Source: CAWGAJ01 sp963820545
GTDB taxonomy: Bacteria; Planctomycetota; Planctomycetia; Pirellulales; Thermoguttaceae
Reading direction: 5' to 3'
DNA length: 64,000 bases
NCBI GenBank assembly: GCA_963820545.1
Contig: CAWGAJ010000001.1
Location: 868,001 to 932,000 of the forward strand
Shown: positions 1-7,902 of the stretch, piece by piece
Numbering within the stretch: position 1 is the first letter of the stretch
Layout of the letters: each line of letters starts with the position of its first letter
Notes under the pieces: model-generated
What the model saw: only the letters and a program-made list of their open reading frames with translations
The model's database searches: none
Told to the model about the DNA's origin: nothing
Translations under genes and position numbers: made by a program

Positions 1-366
1 GAAATCCACAACAGCTTTGCGCGTGGCAGCCCAGTTTTCACACAGCACGATGGCTTCTTTCGATTTCAGCAAATACTTATCGAGAAATGGAATTAGTCCC
101 CACATTGGGCCATCCATCCATGAGATAGATTCCGAACCAGGCAGATTGTATTTGCCTCCGCAATAGGTTGCATATTCATAAAGGCAGTCCGCATCTAAAT
201 CGAGCGATTCGAAGGCAATCAATAGCATCGGCCCGCTCGCCTCGGAAAAGCGCTGCAAGAGTTTCTTACTTAATGTGTGCTCCGGTGCGCCCATCTCCAT
301 ATTTTTCAGCACTTGCCTCTTCGCTTTAGGATCGTTGTCCGAAAGCGGATAATATTTCCACATCAT
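1..366 (-). CDS. Hypothetical protein, 3' end cut by window edge
   Basis: An open frame runs on the minus strand from a tandem ATG-ATG at 366-361 to the window edge with no stop, giving 122 residues of a longer protein. The product begins MMWKYYPLSDNDP and is a soluble, mixed-charge polypeptide with no signal peptide or membrane segment. It contains the stretch LNMEMGAPEHTLS-like after a Lys/Arg-rich start and an acidic segment around ESLDLDADCLYEYA. I do not recognise the family. Codon use looks like real coding sequence and the frame is open throughout, which supports a gene. The C-terminal part lies outside the window, so function cannot be judged. Confidence 0.6.
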   Translation of the reverse strand, partial: MMWKYYPLSDNDPKAKRQVLKNMEMGAPEHTLSKKLLQRFSEASGPMLLIAFESLDLDADCLYEYATYCGGKYNLPGSESISWMDGPMWGLIPFLDKYLLKSKEAIVLCENWAATRKAVVDF

Positions 367-418
367 ATAAACTTATCTCTCTGCAATTAAATGTAATTGT
401 ATTCAAAGATGGGAACTG

Positions 419-495
419 TATTCCGGTATTCCGGGGACAGTATTCCGGCATATTCCGGGACGGCATATTCCGGGGACACCATATTCCGGGGACAC
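419..495. repeat. Cluster of TATTCCGG(GGACA) repeats
   Basis: The octamer TATTCCGG occurs at 419, 427, 441, 451, 466 and 482, three times extended to TATTCCGGGGACA. Clusters of this sort often flank REP-associated tyrosine transposase genes in diverse bacteria, but no such transposase is visible here, so this may be an orphan remnant. Confidence 0.7.
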
Positions 496-1256
496 AATAC
501 TTAATTATTGCATTTCCTTGTTCACGCGGGTTCCACTGCTGGCTTGCCCAATATTGTATTTCTGTCGATTGTACACCGCCCACCGTTCACCGCCCACTGC
601 TCACCGCATAGGCTTTAGACTTTAGGCTGGAGGCTGGAGGATATTGAATATTGCTGAACCCTGAACCCTTGTTATTGCACACCGTCCACTTTCCTTCAGT
701 CTATAGTCTCCAGCCTACAGCCTAGTCGTCCAACAAATGCCCTTCTCCACGAAACTAAAAACGACTGAAAAATCGCCAAAAAACCACAAAAAACAAATGA
801 TGATCAACTTACTAGCGTGCACTTTTTCTAGGTGTGTTTACACCTCGCGCCCGTTGCATCTCTTTACACTTCAACCAGTTATTTTTTACTGAAAACTTTA
901 AACCAATAACTTACGACTTTATTCATTTTTCCCCAATAATTCACTGCGTAAGTTTCTCTGTCCAAAAATTCCAACTGCTTATCCAGTAATCCACTTGCGC
1001 AACGTTTCACCGAAAAACCAAAACATATTTTTCTACTACTTAAGAGTGGGCAAAACCGTCGTCATAACATCTTATTTTCCAATCCCTTATACCGCTCCAT
1101 TTTGGCCAAAAAACAAGAACTCTCTATAGTAGACCGAAAATTCCAAAACCCCCCTCCAAATAATCCTCTTTCTTGAACAATAAGCGTTCCCAGGCAGAGC
1201 ATGGGAACGAGGTGCGTGGCCTGTGCCGAACCCTGAACCCTTGATAGATCCTTCGC

Positions 1257-1307
1257 TTTGCTCAGGATGACTCTTTGCTCAGGATGACTCTTTGCTCAGG
1301 ATGACTC
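1257..1307. repeat. Three tandem copies of a 17-bp unit
   Basis: TTTGCTCAGGATGACTC is repeated exactly three times (1257-1273, 1274-1290, 1291-1307). Variants of the core (CTTCGCTGCGCTCAGAATGACA, split form) recur at about 25750-25780 and, inverted, near 4730 and 40620, so this is a dispersed intergenic motif that has expanded locally. Confidence 0.8.
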
Positions 1308-1407
1308 CAATTCCCAATCTCCTGTAAGACGGTTTTCAAAACCGTCCTACCAATCACTAATCCCTAATCTCCGGACACACCCGCTCGCCTTTGGCTCGCG
1401 GCTAAAC

Positions 1408-1977
1408 TTACTGACCTCTAACCTCTAATCTCTCTAGCAGCGTTTCAACTTCGCGGAAGGCTGGCGATTGAGGCACTTCGGCGCCTTGGCGGAGTTCGAC
1501 GAGCAAATCGCCGAGGAGTTCGCTTTCGAGCCAGTTGGCGAGCCACCCGGCGCGCTGTTGTGCATAGCGGGATTGGAGGCGGAGGAACAATCGGCCGGCG
1601 GCGCGGCTAACGCCTTCGCTGGTGGTGGAGACCAGGGCTTCGCCGCCGCCGGTGATGCCGCCGGTGATGGCCGCCTCGGTGGCCAATTGACCGGCGGTAT
1701 GTCCGGCCGCATGGACCGCGGCCTGGCCCACGATATCGCCGGCAAAGTGCAGGCCGGTAAAAAACAGGCCAACGGTGATTGCCGGCCGGGCCATGGCCAG
1801 CAGGTGGTCGAGCGACTGCAGGAAGCGGACCGCGCGGGGATTGGCCTGGCGCCAGGCCTCGAGTTCGGCGTGGAGGAAAGAGCGATAGTGTTCGTCAACA
1901 GCGGGCAGATGATCGTGAGCCTCTTGGACGCTAAGCAGCAATTCGGCCCGGGCGCGGCCGCCTAAGAGCTTTAGCAA
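1408..1977 (-). CDS. GTPase-associated membrane-interacting protein (or frameshifted C-terminal part of the GTPase)
   Basis: Coding sequence continues directly after the GTPase stop, in the -1 frame. It can be read from a TTG at 1977-1975 that overlaps the upstream stop (TTGCTAA), giving 189 residues. The N-terminal half is helical and charged (HDHLPAVDEHYRSFLHAELEAW). A hydrophobic, Gly/Ala/Thr-rich stretch follows (AITVGLFFTGLHFAGDIVGQ onward), and the C-terminus is amphipathic and helical. This resembles membrane-associated tails of dynamin-like GTPases, by inference. Either it is a translationally coupled partner gene, or gene and GTPase were one protein of about 630 residues and a base is missing near 1975. 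I find no classical slippery heptamer at the junction. In-frame coding above 1977 is only a shadow of the GTPase. Confidence 0.6.
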   Translation of the reverse strand: MLKLLGGRARAELLLSVQEAHDHLPAVDEHYRSFLHAELEAWRQANPRAVRFLQSLDHLLAMARPAITVGLFFTGLHFAGDIVGQAAVHAAGHTAGQLATEAAITGGITGGGEALVSTTSEGVSRAAGRLFLRLQSRYAQQRAGWLANWLESELLGDLLVELRQGAEVPQSPAFREVETLLERLEVRGQ

Positions 1978-3305
1978 GCGCGGCGCAGGGTGTCGTTGCC
2001 GATTTGCGAGAGCCGGTCGAGTTCGTCGAGCAGTTCTTTCACCGCGGCGACGATTGCCGCTCGTTCCTGCTGCTGGAAGGCGATCAGGGGATCGACGTTC
2101 GGTCCGGCAAAGGCGTCCCAGGCCGTGCGCACGGGCCAGGTAACGCCGCGGCCCAGCACACGATAAAAGCCGTGAATGTGCCGCGACCAGGGCTGGCGCT
2201 GATCGTTCCACCAGGCGCTGATTTCCTCGACCAGGATGCTGGGCGGCAGGGTGGGCCAATCCACGCGGGCCAGCTCCGAAGCGGAAAGGGTTTTTGCCGC
2301 GGCGGCGAAATCGCCCGCTGCCGCGCGGATGCGCTGCAAATAGGCCGGCGCGCCATGTTGGGGATCGAGAATGCGGCGGATTGCGCCGCGGAAGGTGCGG
2401 ATCTTGATCTCATCGAAGCGGAGGGCGGCCAAATCGTTGCGCAGGTCCACGGGCTGGTCCAGTGGCCGGCGGCCGTCGTGGCCCACGCAATAAAAGGGCA
2501 GACGCAACTCATCGGCGGCGCGACGGTCGTATGGGACAATGTAAACCAACTCCGGATTGAAAAAGGGGACTGGCACCTCGCTACGCACAGAGCCAGTCCC
2601 CTTTTTCACGTCGATCTCAGCGCGGAAGGTGGCCAGCCAGCGGGGCCAATAATCGGCGTCGGCGGCAAGATCGCACTGGTTGAAGAGCACGAGAATGGGT
2701 TTGTCGGCCTCGGCGGCGGCCCGGAAAAACTGTTTTATTGCGGCGTCGTTGTACTTTTGCTGGGTGAGCACGGCCAGCAAAACGTCGGCCGCCTGACGAA
2801 TGGCCTTGGCGCGGGACCAATTAACCACTACGTCGGAATCCACGTCGGGGGCGTCCAAGAGCAGCAGGCGGGGCGGCATGCGCGGGCCGGTGCGCCAAAA
2901 CAGTCGATTTTCCGGGCTATCGGTCAAGGGATCGTCGGGCGATTGCCAGGCGTGCAACTGGAAGGGCTCGAAGAGGCGTTGCAAGAGGGCCGGATCGTCC
3001 AGTCCCGGGGGCACCAGACAAACCGGATGCTTTGTGCCGGCGGCCAGGGGCGTGACGGCACTGGCGTTTTCGCCGGCCAGATGATTGAAGATCGCCGACT
3101 TGCCGATGTTGGTGCCGCCGATAATCGCCACCACCAGAAGCGGCGGCAGATCCAATTGGGGCAGAAGTTTGTTGGTCAAGAGGGCGAACCATTCTTCTTT
3201 TCGCGGCGCGGCGACGCCGAGCGACGAAGCCGCCGGCTCCAAAGCGCCGAGGGCGCGATTCAGTCCTTGAAGACGAGCAGCGAAAGATTGGTAATCGTAA
3301 GACAT
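1971..3305 (-). CDS. P-loop GTPase
   Basis: A 444-residue GTP-binding protein. G1 is GGTNIGKS (residues 63-70). A conserved Thr-containing stretch follows (TPLAAGTKHPV, about 85-95). The G3-like motif is LLLLDAPDVDSD (about 147-158), with Ala-Pro where classical GTPases have DxxG, and the G4-like motif is NQCD (209-212). The layout suggests a dynamin/Era-like regulator; the substrate process is unknown. Residues about 234-250 (KKGTGSVRSEVPVPFF) come from a 49-bp palindromic insertion and are probably a foreign loop. The gene lies 30 bp downstream of the ketosynthase-like gene in an apparent operon. Its end overlaps the next reading frame, so the C-terminus may be artificially short. Confidence 0.8.
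   Translation of the reverse strand: MSYDYQSFAARLQGLNRALGALEPAASSLGVAAPRKEEWFALLTNKLLPQLDLPPLLVVAIIGGTNIGKSAIFNHLAGENASAVTPLAAGTKHPVCLVPPGLDDPALLQRLFEPFQLHAWQSPDDPLTDSPENRLFWRTGPRMPPRLLLLDAPDVDSDVVVNWSRAKAIRQAADVLLAVLTQQKYNDAAIKQFFRAAAEADKPILVLFNQCDLAADADYWPRWLATFRAEIDVKKGTGSVRSEVPVPFFNPELVYIVPYDRRAADELRLPFYCVGHDGRRPLDQPVDLRNDLAALRFDEIKIRTFRGAIRRILDPQHGAPAYLQRIRAAAGDFAAAAKTLSASELARVDWPTLPPSILVEEISAWWNDQRQPWSRHIHGFYRVLGRGVTWPVRTAWDAFAGPNVDPLIAFQQQERAAIVAAVKELLDELDRLSQIGNDTLRRAC
2559..2607. repeat. Palindromic repeat inserted in the GTPase gene
   Basis: A perfect 16-bp inverted repeat (GAAAAAGGGGACTGGC and its complement) with a 17-bp loop lies inside the GTPase coding sequence without breaking the frame. 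It belongs to the same GGGGAC-type palindrome class as the insertions in the TMTC-like genes at 54.4, 56.4 and 58.6 kb. Confidence 0.8.
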
Positions 3306-3335
3306 GGATTGAATATATTGCTCCAGGCGCCGATA

Positions 3336-4598
3336 TCATGCGGCTGCCAGCACCACTGCCACGGCCTGACCGTGCTGGGCGTGGCTGAGAATTATCACGA
3401 TAGGTTGTTCCAGCGGTTGCGCCTGACCGTAAACAACGCGAATGGGACAGAGCGGATCGGGCACGCGGTAGTTCAAGGTGGGCGGGATCAGGCGATGCTT
3501 CAAGATCAAGACTCCGATGACCAACTCTACCGCGCCGCAGCCGGCGCCGAGATGTCCAAAATAGCTTTTCGGGGCAGTGACGGCCACGTTGCCGAGGATA
3601 TCGCGGATGGCGCGGGCCTCGCGCTGGTCATCGCGGATGGTGCTAATGCCATGGGCCACCACGCAACCGATATCCTGGGGGCCGATGCCCGTCTCGCGTA
3701 GCGCAACTTGGAGCGCCTGGCGAATGGAGACGCCCTGCAAGACGCGGCCGTTGCCGGTGGGTTCAAACGCCGCGCCGAAGCCGAGCACGCGGGCCAAGAG
3801 GGGAACGCCGCGCGCTTGGGCGTGCACTTTGTCTTCCAAGACAATGGCCGCGGCGCCTTCGCCGTTGACCATGCCGTCGCGAGTGGCGTCGAAAGGCCGG
3901 CAAGCGCCGGCGGGATCATCGCCCCGCCGCGACAACTCGGAGGCCCCGCTGCGAAACAAAAACGTGGGATGGATGCGCGAGCCGGTGCCGCCGGCGATCA
4001 TGGCGTCGGCGGATTGGCGGTCGATCACGCGCACGGCTTCGGCCGCCGCCGAGAGGCTGGAGACGTCGCCGAGGGTGAGGGTATTGTTCGGTCCCCGGGC
4101 GTCCTGGGCAATGCCGATGTGACAGGCGGGCATGTTGGGCAGATATTTGAGCATCCAGAGGGGAAAGATTTCGGTCATTGCCGCCTCGCCCCAACGGTGG
4201 AAATCGAATTTACCATTGACCAGGCAATGGCGATAAGCCGAAAACAACTCGTGTAGTTCGCAGGGCATCAGATCGGCGCCAAACACGATGCCCAGGCGCT
4301 CGGGGTCGATGGGGCACTCGTGATGGCGCGCCTCGGTGCAGGCCATTTCGGCGGCGGCAAAAGCCAGTTGAATATCGCGGCTCATGACCTTGAGGCTTTT
4401 GCGCTGGCGGACGTAAGCCTTGGGGTCGAAATCGATCACCTCGCCGCCGAAAGCGGTGATTTCGCAATTTTCAAAGAGGTTTAACGGCCGCACGCCGCTG
4501 CGGCCTTGGCAGAGCGAGGCCCAAAACGTCTCCTGGCCAACGCCGATGGGGCTTACCACACCTACACCCGAAACGATTATTTCCTTTTTTAGCGCCAT
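3336..4598 (-). CDS. Beta-ketoacyl synthase-fold protein lacking the active-site Cys
   Basis: A 420-residue thiolase-fold protein of the KAS I/II (FabB/FabF) family, full length for the family. The N-terminus IIVSGVGVVSPIG and the C-terminal half are typical. The His of VVAHGIST (316) and the Lys/His of PKSYFGHLGAG (344, 349) are conserved. At the nucleophile the usual GPN...TACSSG reads GPNNTLTLGDVSS, placing Asp178 where catalytic Cys should be. It therefore should not condense acyl chains itself and resembles chain-length-factor or decarboxylating KS-like subunits. No partner KS or acyl carrier protein gene is visible in the window. It leads the operon with the GTPase. No strong ribosome binding site precedes the ATG. 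Confidence 0.85.
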   Translation of the reverse strand: MALKKEIIVSGVGVVSPIGVGQETFWASLCQGRSGVRPLNLFENCEITAFGGEVIDFDPKAYVRQRKSLKVMSRDIQLAFAAAEMACTEARHHECPIDPERLGIVFGADLMPCELHELFSAYRHCLVNGKFDFHRWGEAAMTEIFPLWMLKYLPNMPACHIGIAQDARGPNNTLTLGDVSSLSAAAEAVRVIDRQSADAMIAGGTGSRIHPTFLFRSGASELSRRGDDPAGACRPFDATRDGMVNGEGAAAIVLEDKVHAQARGVPLLARVLGFGAAFEPTGNGRVLQGVSIRQALQVALRETGIGPQDIGCVVAHGISTIRDDQREARAIRDILGNVAVTAPKSYFGHLGAGCGAVELVIGVLILKHRLIPPTLNYRVPDPLCPIRVVYGQAQPLEQPIVIILSHAQHGQAVAVVLAAA

Positions 4599-4919
4599 AA
4601 TACTGTGTTAAATCGTTGTCGATCCGCCTTTTCCCCGAAACTTATTATCCTAACTTTAGCGCTAATAATCGACAAGATGCCACTTCAAGCGGGGGAAATG
4701 AGAGCCGATCCCTAAAACATTTCGGTCATTGTGAGCGAAGCGAAGAATCTTGGTGCGCGTTCCAACACCTACTTGGTCAAGTCATACCACTTGACCAGCA
4801 CGACCGGCGCGTCGATCTTCTCATCGCGGTGGGTGTGCAAATCGGAAAAATAACTCGCTTTTCCGGCGGCTGAAGCCGCCGCGCGAAAGGAAAAGGGCAA
4901 AAGGGATAAAGGATAAAGG
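4599..4919. other. Intergenic region without a gene
   Basis: This 320-bp gap holds only chance frames. It contains an inverted copy of the dispersed motif GTGAGCGAAGCGAAGAATCT (about 4732-4751) and no recognisable RNA or terminator. Confidence 0.5.
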
Positions 4920-5956
4920 TTAAGCGTTGCGCCTCCAAAAATATAGCAAAATCATCAAAGCGATCCCAAACAACATAACAAGGCTGCCGGGCTCAGGAAC
5001 ACTTACCACGCGGAACCCAAAATAGGCGTATTCCTCGCCCGCCGGGTAGTAGTAGAAGCGGTAGGAGGCAAGCAGGTAGCTCGAGTAGTAGTGGAACGAC
5101 CCACCACGCATTCCACGCGACGAACCGTACAGGACGGACTCGTTCCACTCCCAAACGTTGCCGCCCTGGTCGAATGTGCCATACGGGCTAGGGGAGTTCT
5201 GGAACTCGCCCACAAGCGTCGTGTACTTGCCGGAATCGATGGGGTACGGCGTTCCGTAATAGTTGGCGTTGTTGCCCGAGACATCGGCCATGTCCCGGCC
5301 CGGGGCAGTGTCACTGCTCGTCGGGTAGTCCCAGTAACCGGCATTGGTGCCGCCGCCCTTGTAGTATGCCGCCTTGTACCACTCATCCTCGCTGGTGATC
5401 GCCCATTTCCAGTCGGCCTTGCGGCTGATCGCCTGCAGATCCTCGTTCGTCGTTGCGCCGTTGAGGTAGTACGCCCCGTCCTCGGTGGTCGATAGATCCT
5501 GTGCGCCAATCGGCTGACCATTGTGCAGCCAGTTGGCAAACCGCGCCGCGTCGCCCCAGGAAACGTAGTTCACCGGCCGGTTGGCAAAGTCGGCCGCCAC
5601 CGTGTAGGAGTAAGGATTGCCGACCGTTCCGCCGCCACTCGCGCGATCCCGCTGCTGTAGCTGGTATCCGACATCCCGCTGTTGTACAGCGCGTAGGTAT
5701 CCACGCCGCCCACGGCGTTGAGGAACGCGGTGTACTGCCCGGCCGTCACTTCGTACTTGCCGATGTTGTAGGTGTAGCCGACGGCCCCGCAGAATCGATC
5801 CGGCCCAAAGCCGCCGTAGCTCTCGCCGGACCATTCGCCCGTGTTGTTCGGATCGCCGACGGGCACAACGTCGATCGTCACTGCTTGTGCGATCCCGGCG
5901 GCCAAGACCATCGCCACCGCCAGAACAAGCCAATTCAATTTCAGTTTGTGGTACAT
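4920..5956 (-). CDS. PEP-CTERM protein with SUMF1/formylglycine-generating-enzyme-like domain (frameshifted)
   Basis: Translation starts at ATG 5956 behind a GGAGAA site and gives MYHKLKLNWLVLAVAM...AQA, a clear signal peptide. The first frame ends its conserved part at ...DTSYSSGIAR near 5640, and the family resemblance continues in the -1 frame with SGGGTVGNPYSYTV. A one-base loss in the GC-rich stretch 5636-5648 would restore a protein of about 345 residues. The SUMF1-type motifs are GKYEVTAGQY, NYVSWGDAARFANWL, SEDEWYKAAYY, GGNVWEWNES and MRGGSF. The C-terminus carries VPEPGS, a hydrophobic segment and WRRNA, a PEP-CTERM sorting signal, so the protein should be exported and handled by exosortase. 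It is paralogous to the neighbouring gene. Such planctomycete proteins need not be active formylglycine generators. Confidence 0.8.
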
Positions 5957-6069
5957 TATAGATTTTCTCCTTGCTCGGGGTGAAATATTTGAAACTCGAA
6001 ACACTGCCGATCATCGCTTTCGGGCGCGGGCATCTTGCTCGCCTGATTGCGGCCGGGACGGCCGTGCTC

Positions 6070-7119
6070 CTATACATGCAGCCGCCACCACAGCAAACCG
6101 GCAACGGCGCTAACAAGCAATAACGTGATGCTGCCGGGCTCAGGAACACTTGCCACGCGAAAACCGATAGAGCCGTCCTCGTACGTCGGGTAGCCCATGT
6201 ACGTGGAGGTCGAGGCCATGAAGTCCGATCCGTCGCCTAACGACCCGCCACGCAACCCACGCGCCGAACCGTCGTACGAGACGGACTCGTTCCACTGCCA
6301 GACATCGCCGCCCTGATCGAATGTGCCGTACGGCCCAGGCGATGCCGCAAAGTACCCGACTGTAGTCAGTAAGCTCGTCGGATCGGTGAAGCCGCCGTTG
6401 CCTGTGTGATCGTAATCGTAAAAGTTGGCGTTGTTCGTTCCGGTCGTGGAAAGCACGTTGATAGGCGCGGTGTTATTCCGTGTCGGGTAGAGCCAGTAGC
6501 CCGCGCTGGTGCCGCTGCCCTTGTAATACGCCGCCTTGTACCACTCATCCTCCGATGGAATGAAGTAGGTCGCAGTGGCGTTGCGGGTTATCGCCATCAA
6601 GGCGGAATTCGTGGTTGCGCCGTTAAGCATGTACGCCCCGGTTTCCGTCGTGCCCGTCCCCTCAGACCCGACGGGCTGGCCGTGTTGCAGCCAGTTGCAG
6701 AAGCGGGCGGCGTCGCCCCAAGAGACATCGAATATCGGCACGTTGCCATCCCCCATGAGCGAGTAGATGTAGCTACCCGCGCTGCCGCTTCGGGTGATGC
6801 CGAGGTTCACGCCAAAGTATTTTGGAAAGACCGTGGCCATGTCATTGCTGTACAAGCCGTAGGAATCCGAGGTTTTGGCCACGGCATTGAGGAACTGGCA
6901 ATACTGCGCGGTCGTCACGTCATACTTGCCCATCTGGTATGTGTAGCCCACCGCGCCATGAAAGCCTAATCCGGCCGCGTTGCCCGGGTCGCCAACGGTA
7001 ACAAATTCCAGACTCGTTTGCCCATCGGGCATGTTAAATACATTTGCCCCACGTGTGATTCCAAAGGTCGAGACCAGCACAACCGCCGCCAGAATTATCC
7101 AATTCACTTTGTGACACAT
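6070..7119 (-). CDS. PEP-CTERM protein with SUMF1-like domain
   Basis: The start was placed at ATG 7119 because the residues above it are not protein-like and GGAGACAAC lies just upstream. The 349-residue product begins MCHKVNWIILAAVVLVSTFGITRG, a signal peptide. The formylglycine-generating-enzyme fold is recognisable from MGKYDVTTAQYCQFLN, FDVSWGDAARFCNWLQ, PSEDEWYKAAYYKG, GGDVWQWNES and LRGGS. The end (VPEPGSITLLLVSAVAG, then WWRLHV) is a PEP-CTERM anchor. It is intact, unlike its paralogue directly downstream; the two share domain order and motifs and are probably a tandem duplication. Expected location is the cell surface or periplasm after exosortase processing. Catalytic function is unproven. 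Confidence 0.85.
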   Translation of the reverse strand: MCHKVNWIILAAVVLVSTFGITRGANVFNMPDGQTSLEFVTVGDPGNAAGLGFHGAVGYTYQMGKYDVTTAQYCQFLNAVAKTSDSYGLYSNDMATVFPKYFGVNLGITRSGSAGSYIYSLMGDGNVPIFDVSWGDAARFCNWLQHGQPVGSEGTGTTETGAYMLNGATTNSALMAITRNATATYFIPSEDEWYKAAYYKGSGTSAGYWLYPTRNNTAPINVLSTTGTNNANFYDYDHTGNGGFTDPTSLLTTVGYFAASPGPYGTFDQGGDVWQWNESVSYDGSARGLRGGSLGDGSDFMASTSTYMGYPTYEDGSIGFRVASVPEPGSITLLLVSAVAGLLWWRLHV

Positions 7120-7465
7120 GGCAGGTTGTCTCCTCGTTTCAGTTGAAAAAATGTTGGTACTCGTAATGCCGATGATAAAACGACCAAGGTCCACGATCGA
7201 CTCGCTGCGCAGGACGACAGGCGGCGGATCACAAACAAGTGGAAAACACCCAGCCCAAGAATGGCCCGCGGCAAGGTGATGGCTTGCACGGCGAGCAACG
7301 GGGGCTAGGTATGCTGACGCTGCCTCAGTACGGCCCAGGGGCTTGAAAGTACGCGTCATACTATCATGCCGTAGTGCCCTTTGCAAGGGGCTGGATGGCT
7401 CTCGGACGGAGAATCTCGGCGGATTTGCCACACCACCGGAACTGCGGCGGCATTGGCACTAGACC

Positions 7466-7634
7466 GCATTTCTTAGCAACGTGTAGGGTGGGTCAAGCAA
7501 CCTGTTTTCTTGGTGGGACTTCGGTCGCGAATTATATGCTTGCCATCGTACAGGCTGTAAATTACATATTGATCAGTTTGCGCGGACCCACCAACAACTT
7601 GCGCGACCTTGTCCCACCCTACGATTAGAAATGC
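7466..7634 (+). repeat. 169-bp MITE-like element, copy A
   Basis: Begins GCATTTCTTAGC...GTAGGGTGGG and ends CCCACCCTACGATTAGAAATGC, forming terminal inverted repeats of about 22 bp with small mismatches. It carries no coding sequence. Full-length copies of exactly the same length occur at 38660-38828 and, inverted, at 49357-49525. Confidence 0.85.
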
Positions 7635-7719
7635 GGACTGGATGGCGGTTTCGGGCTTTTTCCGGCCGGAGCGGTATGGGACCGGGGCGGCGTGCGAGAT
7701 TGCCACCGGCCTGAAGGCC

Positions 7720-7873
7720 GTATTTCTCGGGTCTTGCACCTAGTTTTCTTGGTGGGACTTCGGTCGCGAATTAGATGCGCGCCATCGTACAGGCTGTAAA
7801 TTACATATTGATCAGTTTGCGCGGACCCACCAACAACTTGCGCGACCTTGTCCCACCCTACGATGAGAAATGC
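7720..7873 (+). repeat. MITE-like element, copy B, degenerate left end
   Basis: The body from 7743 onward is nearly identical to copy A, only about 110 bp away, and the right terminal repeat is intact (CCCACCCTACGATGAGAAATGC). The left terminus is shortened and diverged, so this copy is probably immobile. Confidence 0.75.
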
Positions 7874-7902
7874 GGGCTAGAACCGGAAGAGCCGACAAAT
7901 TG

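Larger units (their letters stand above)
367..1407. other. Gene-free, repeat-rich intergenic region
   Basis: About 1 kb without a convincing gene. It holds a cluster of six TATTCCGG units (419-489), low-complexity CCGCCCACCGTTCACC-type microrepeats (about 575-605), phrases such as CTGAACCCTTG that recur elsewhere in the window, an AT-rich stretch (about 770-1160), a phrase containing GCATGGGAACGAG (near 1200) that recurs at about 15700, and a triple 17-bp tandem repeat (1257-1307). Short open frames here read through the repeats and look like chance. Confidence 0.6.
7120..7902. other. Intergenic region with two copies of the 169-bp repeat
   Basis: No convincing gene. The region contains one complete and one degenerate copy of the 169-bp inverted-repeat element (7466-7634 and 7720-7873). 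Between them lies about 85 bp with a GGCCTGAAGGCC palindrome (near 7708-7720). Open frames here are translations of the repeat. Confidence 0.6.

Noticed and set aside
1408..2259. Longer form of the GTPase tail protein starting at 2259
   Set aside because: The first 95 residues are the wrong-frame shadow of the GTPase; only the part below 1977 is coding-like.
2004..3701. Long plus-strand frame of 565 codons opposite the GTPase and ketosynthase genes
   Set aside because: It is the complementary shadow of two well-supported genes, with Gly/Gln/His-rich composition typical of antisense GC-rich frames.
4616..4873. Open frame of 85 codons on the plus strand
   Set aside because: It reads through the dispersed GAGCGAAGCGAAGAATC motif and has no ribosome binding site or protein-like pattern.
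7466..7873. Two repeat copies as a CRISPR-like array
   Set aside because: Units are 169 bp with terminal inverted repeats and scattered genome positions, not short regularly spaced repeats.
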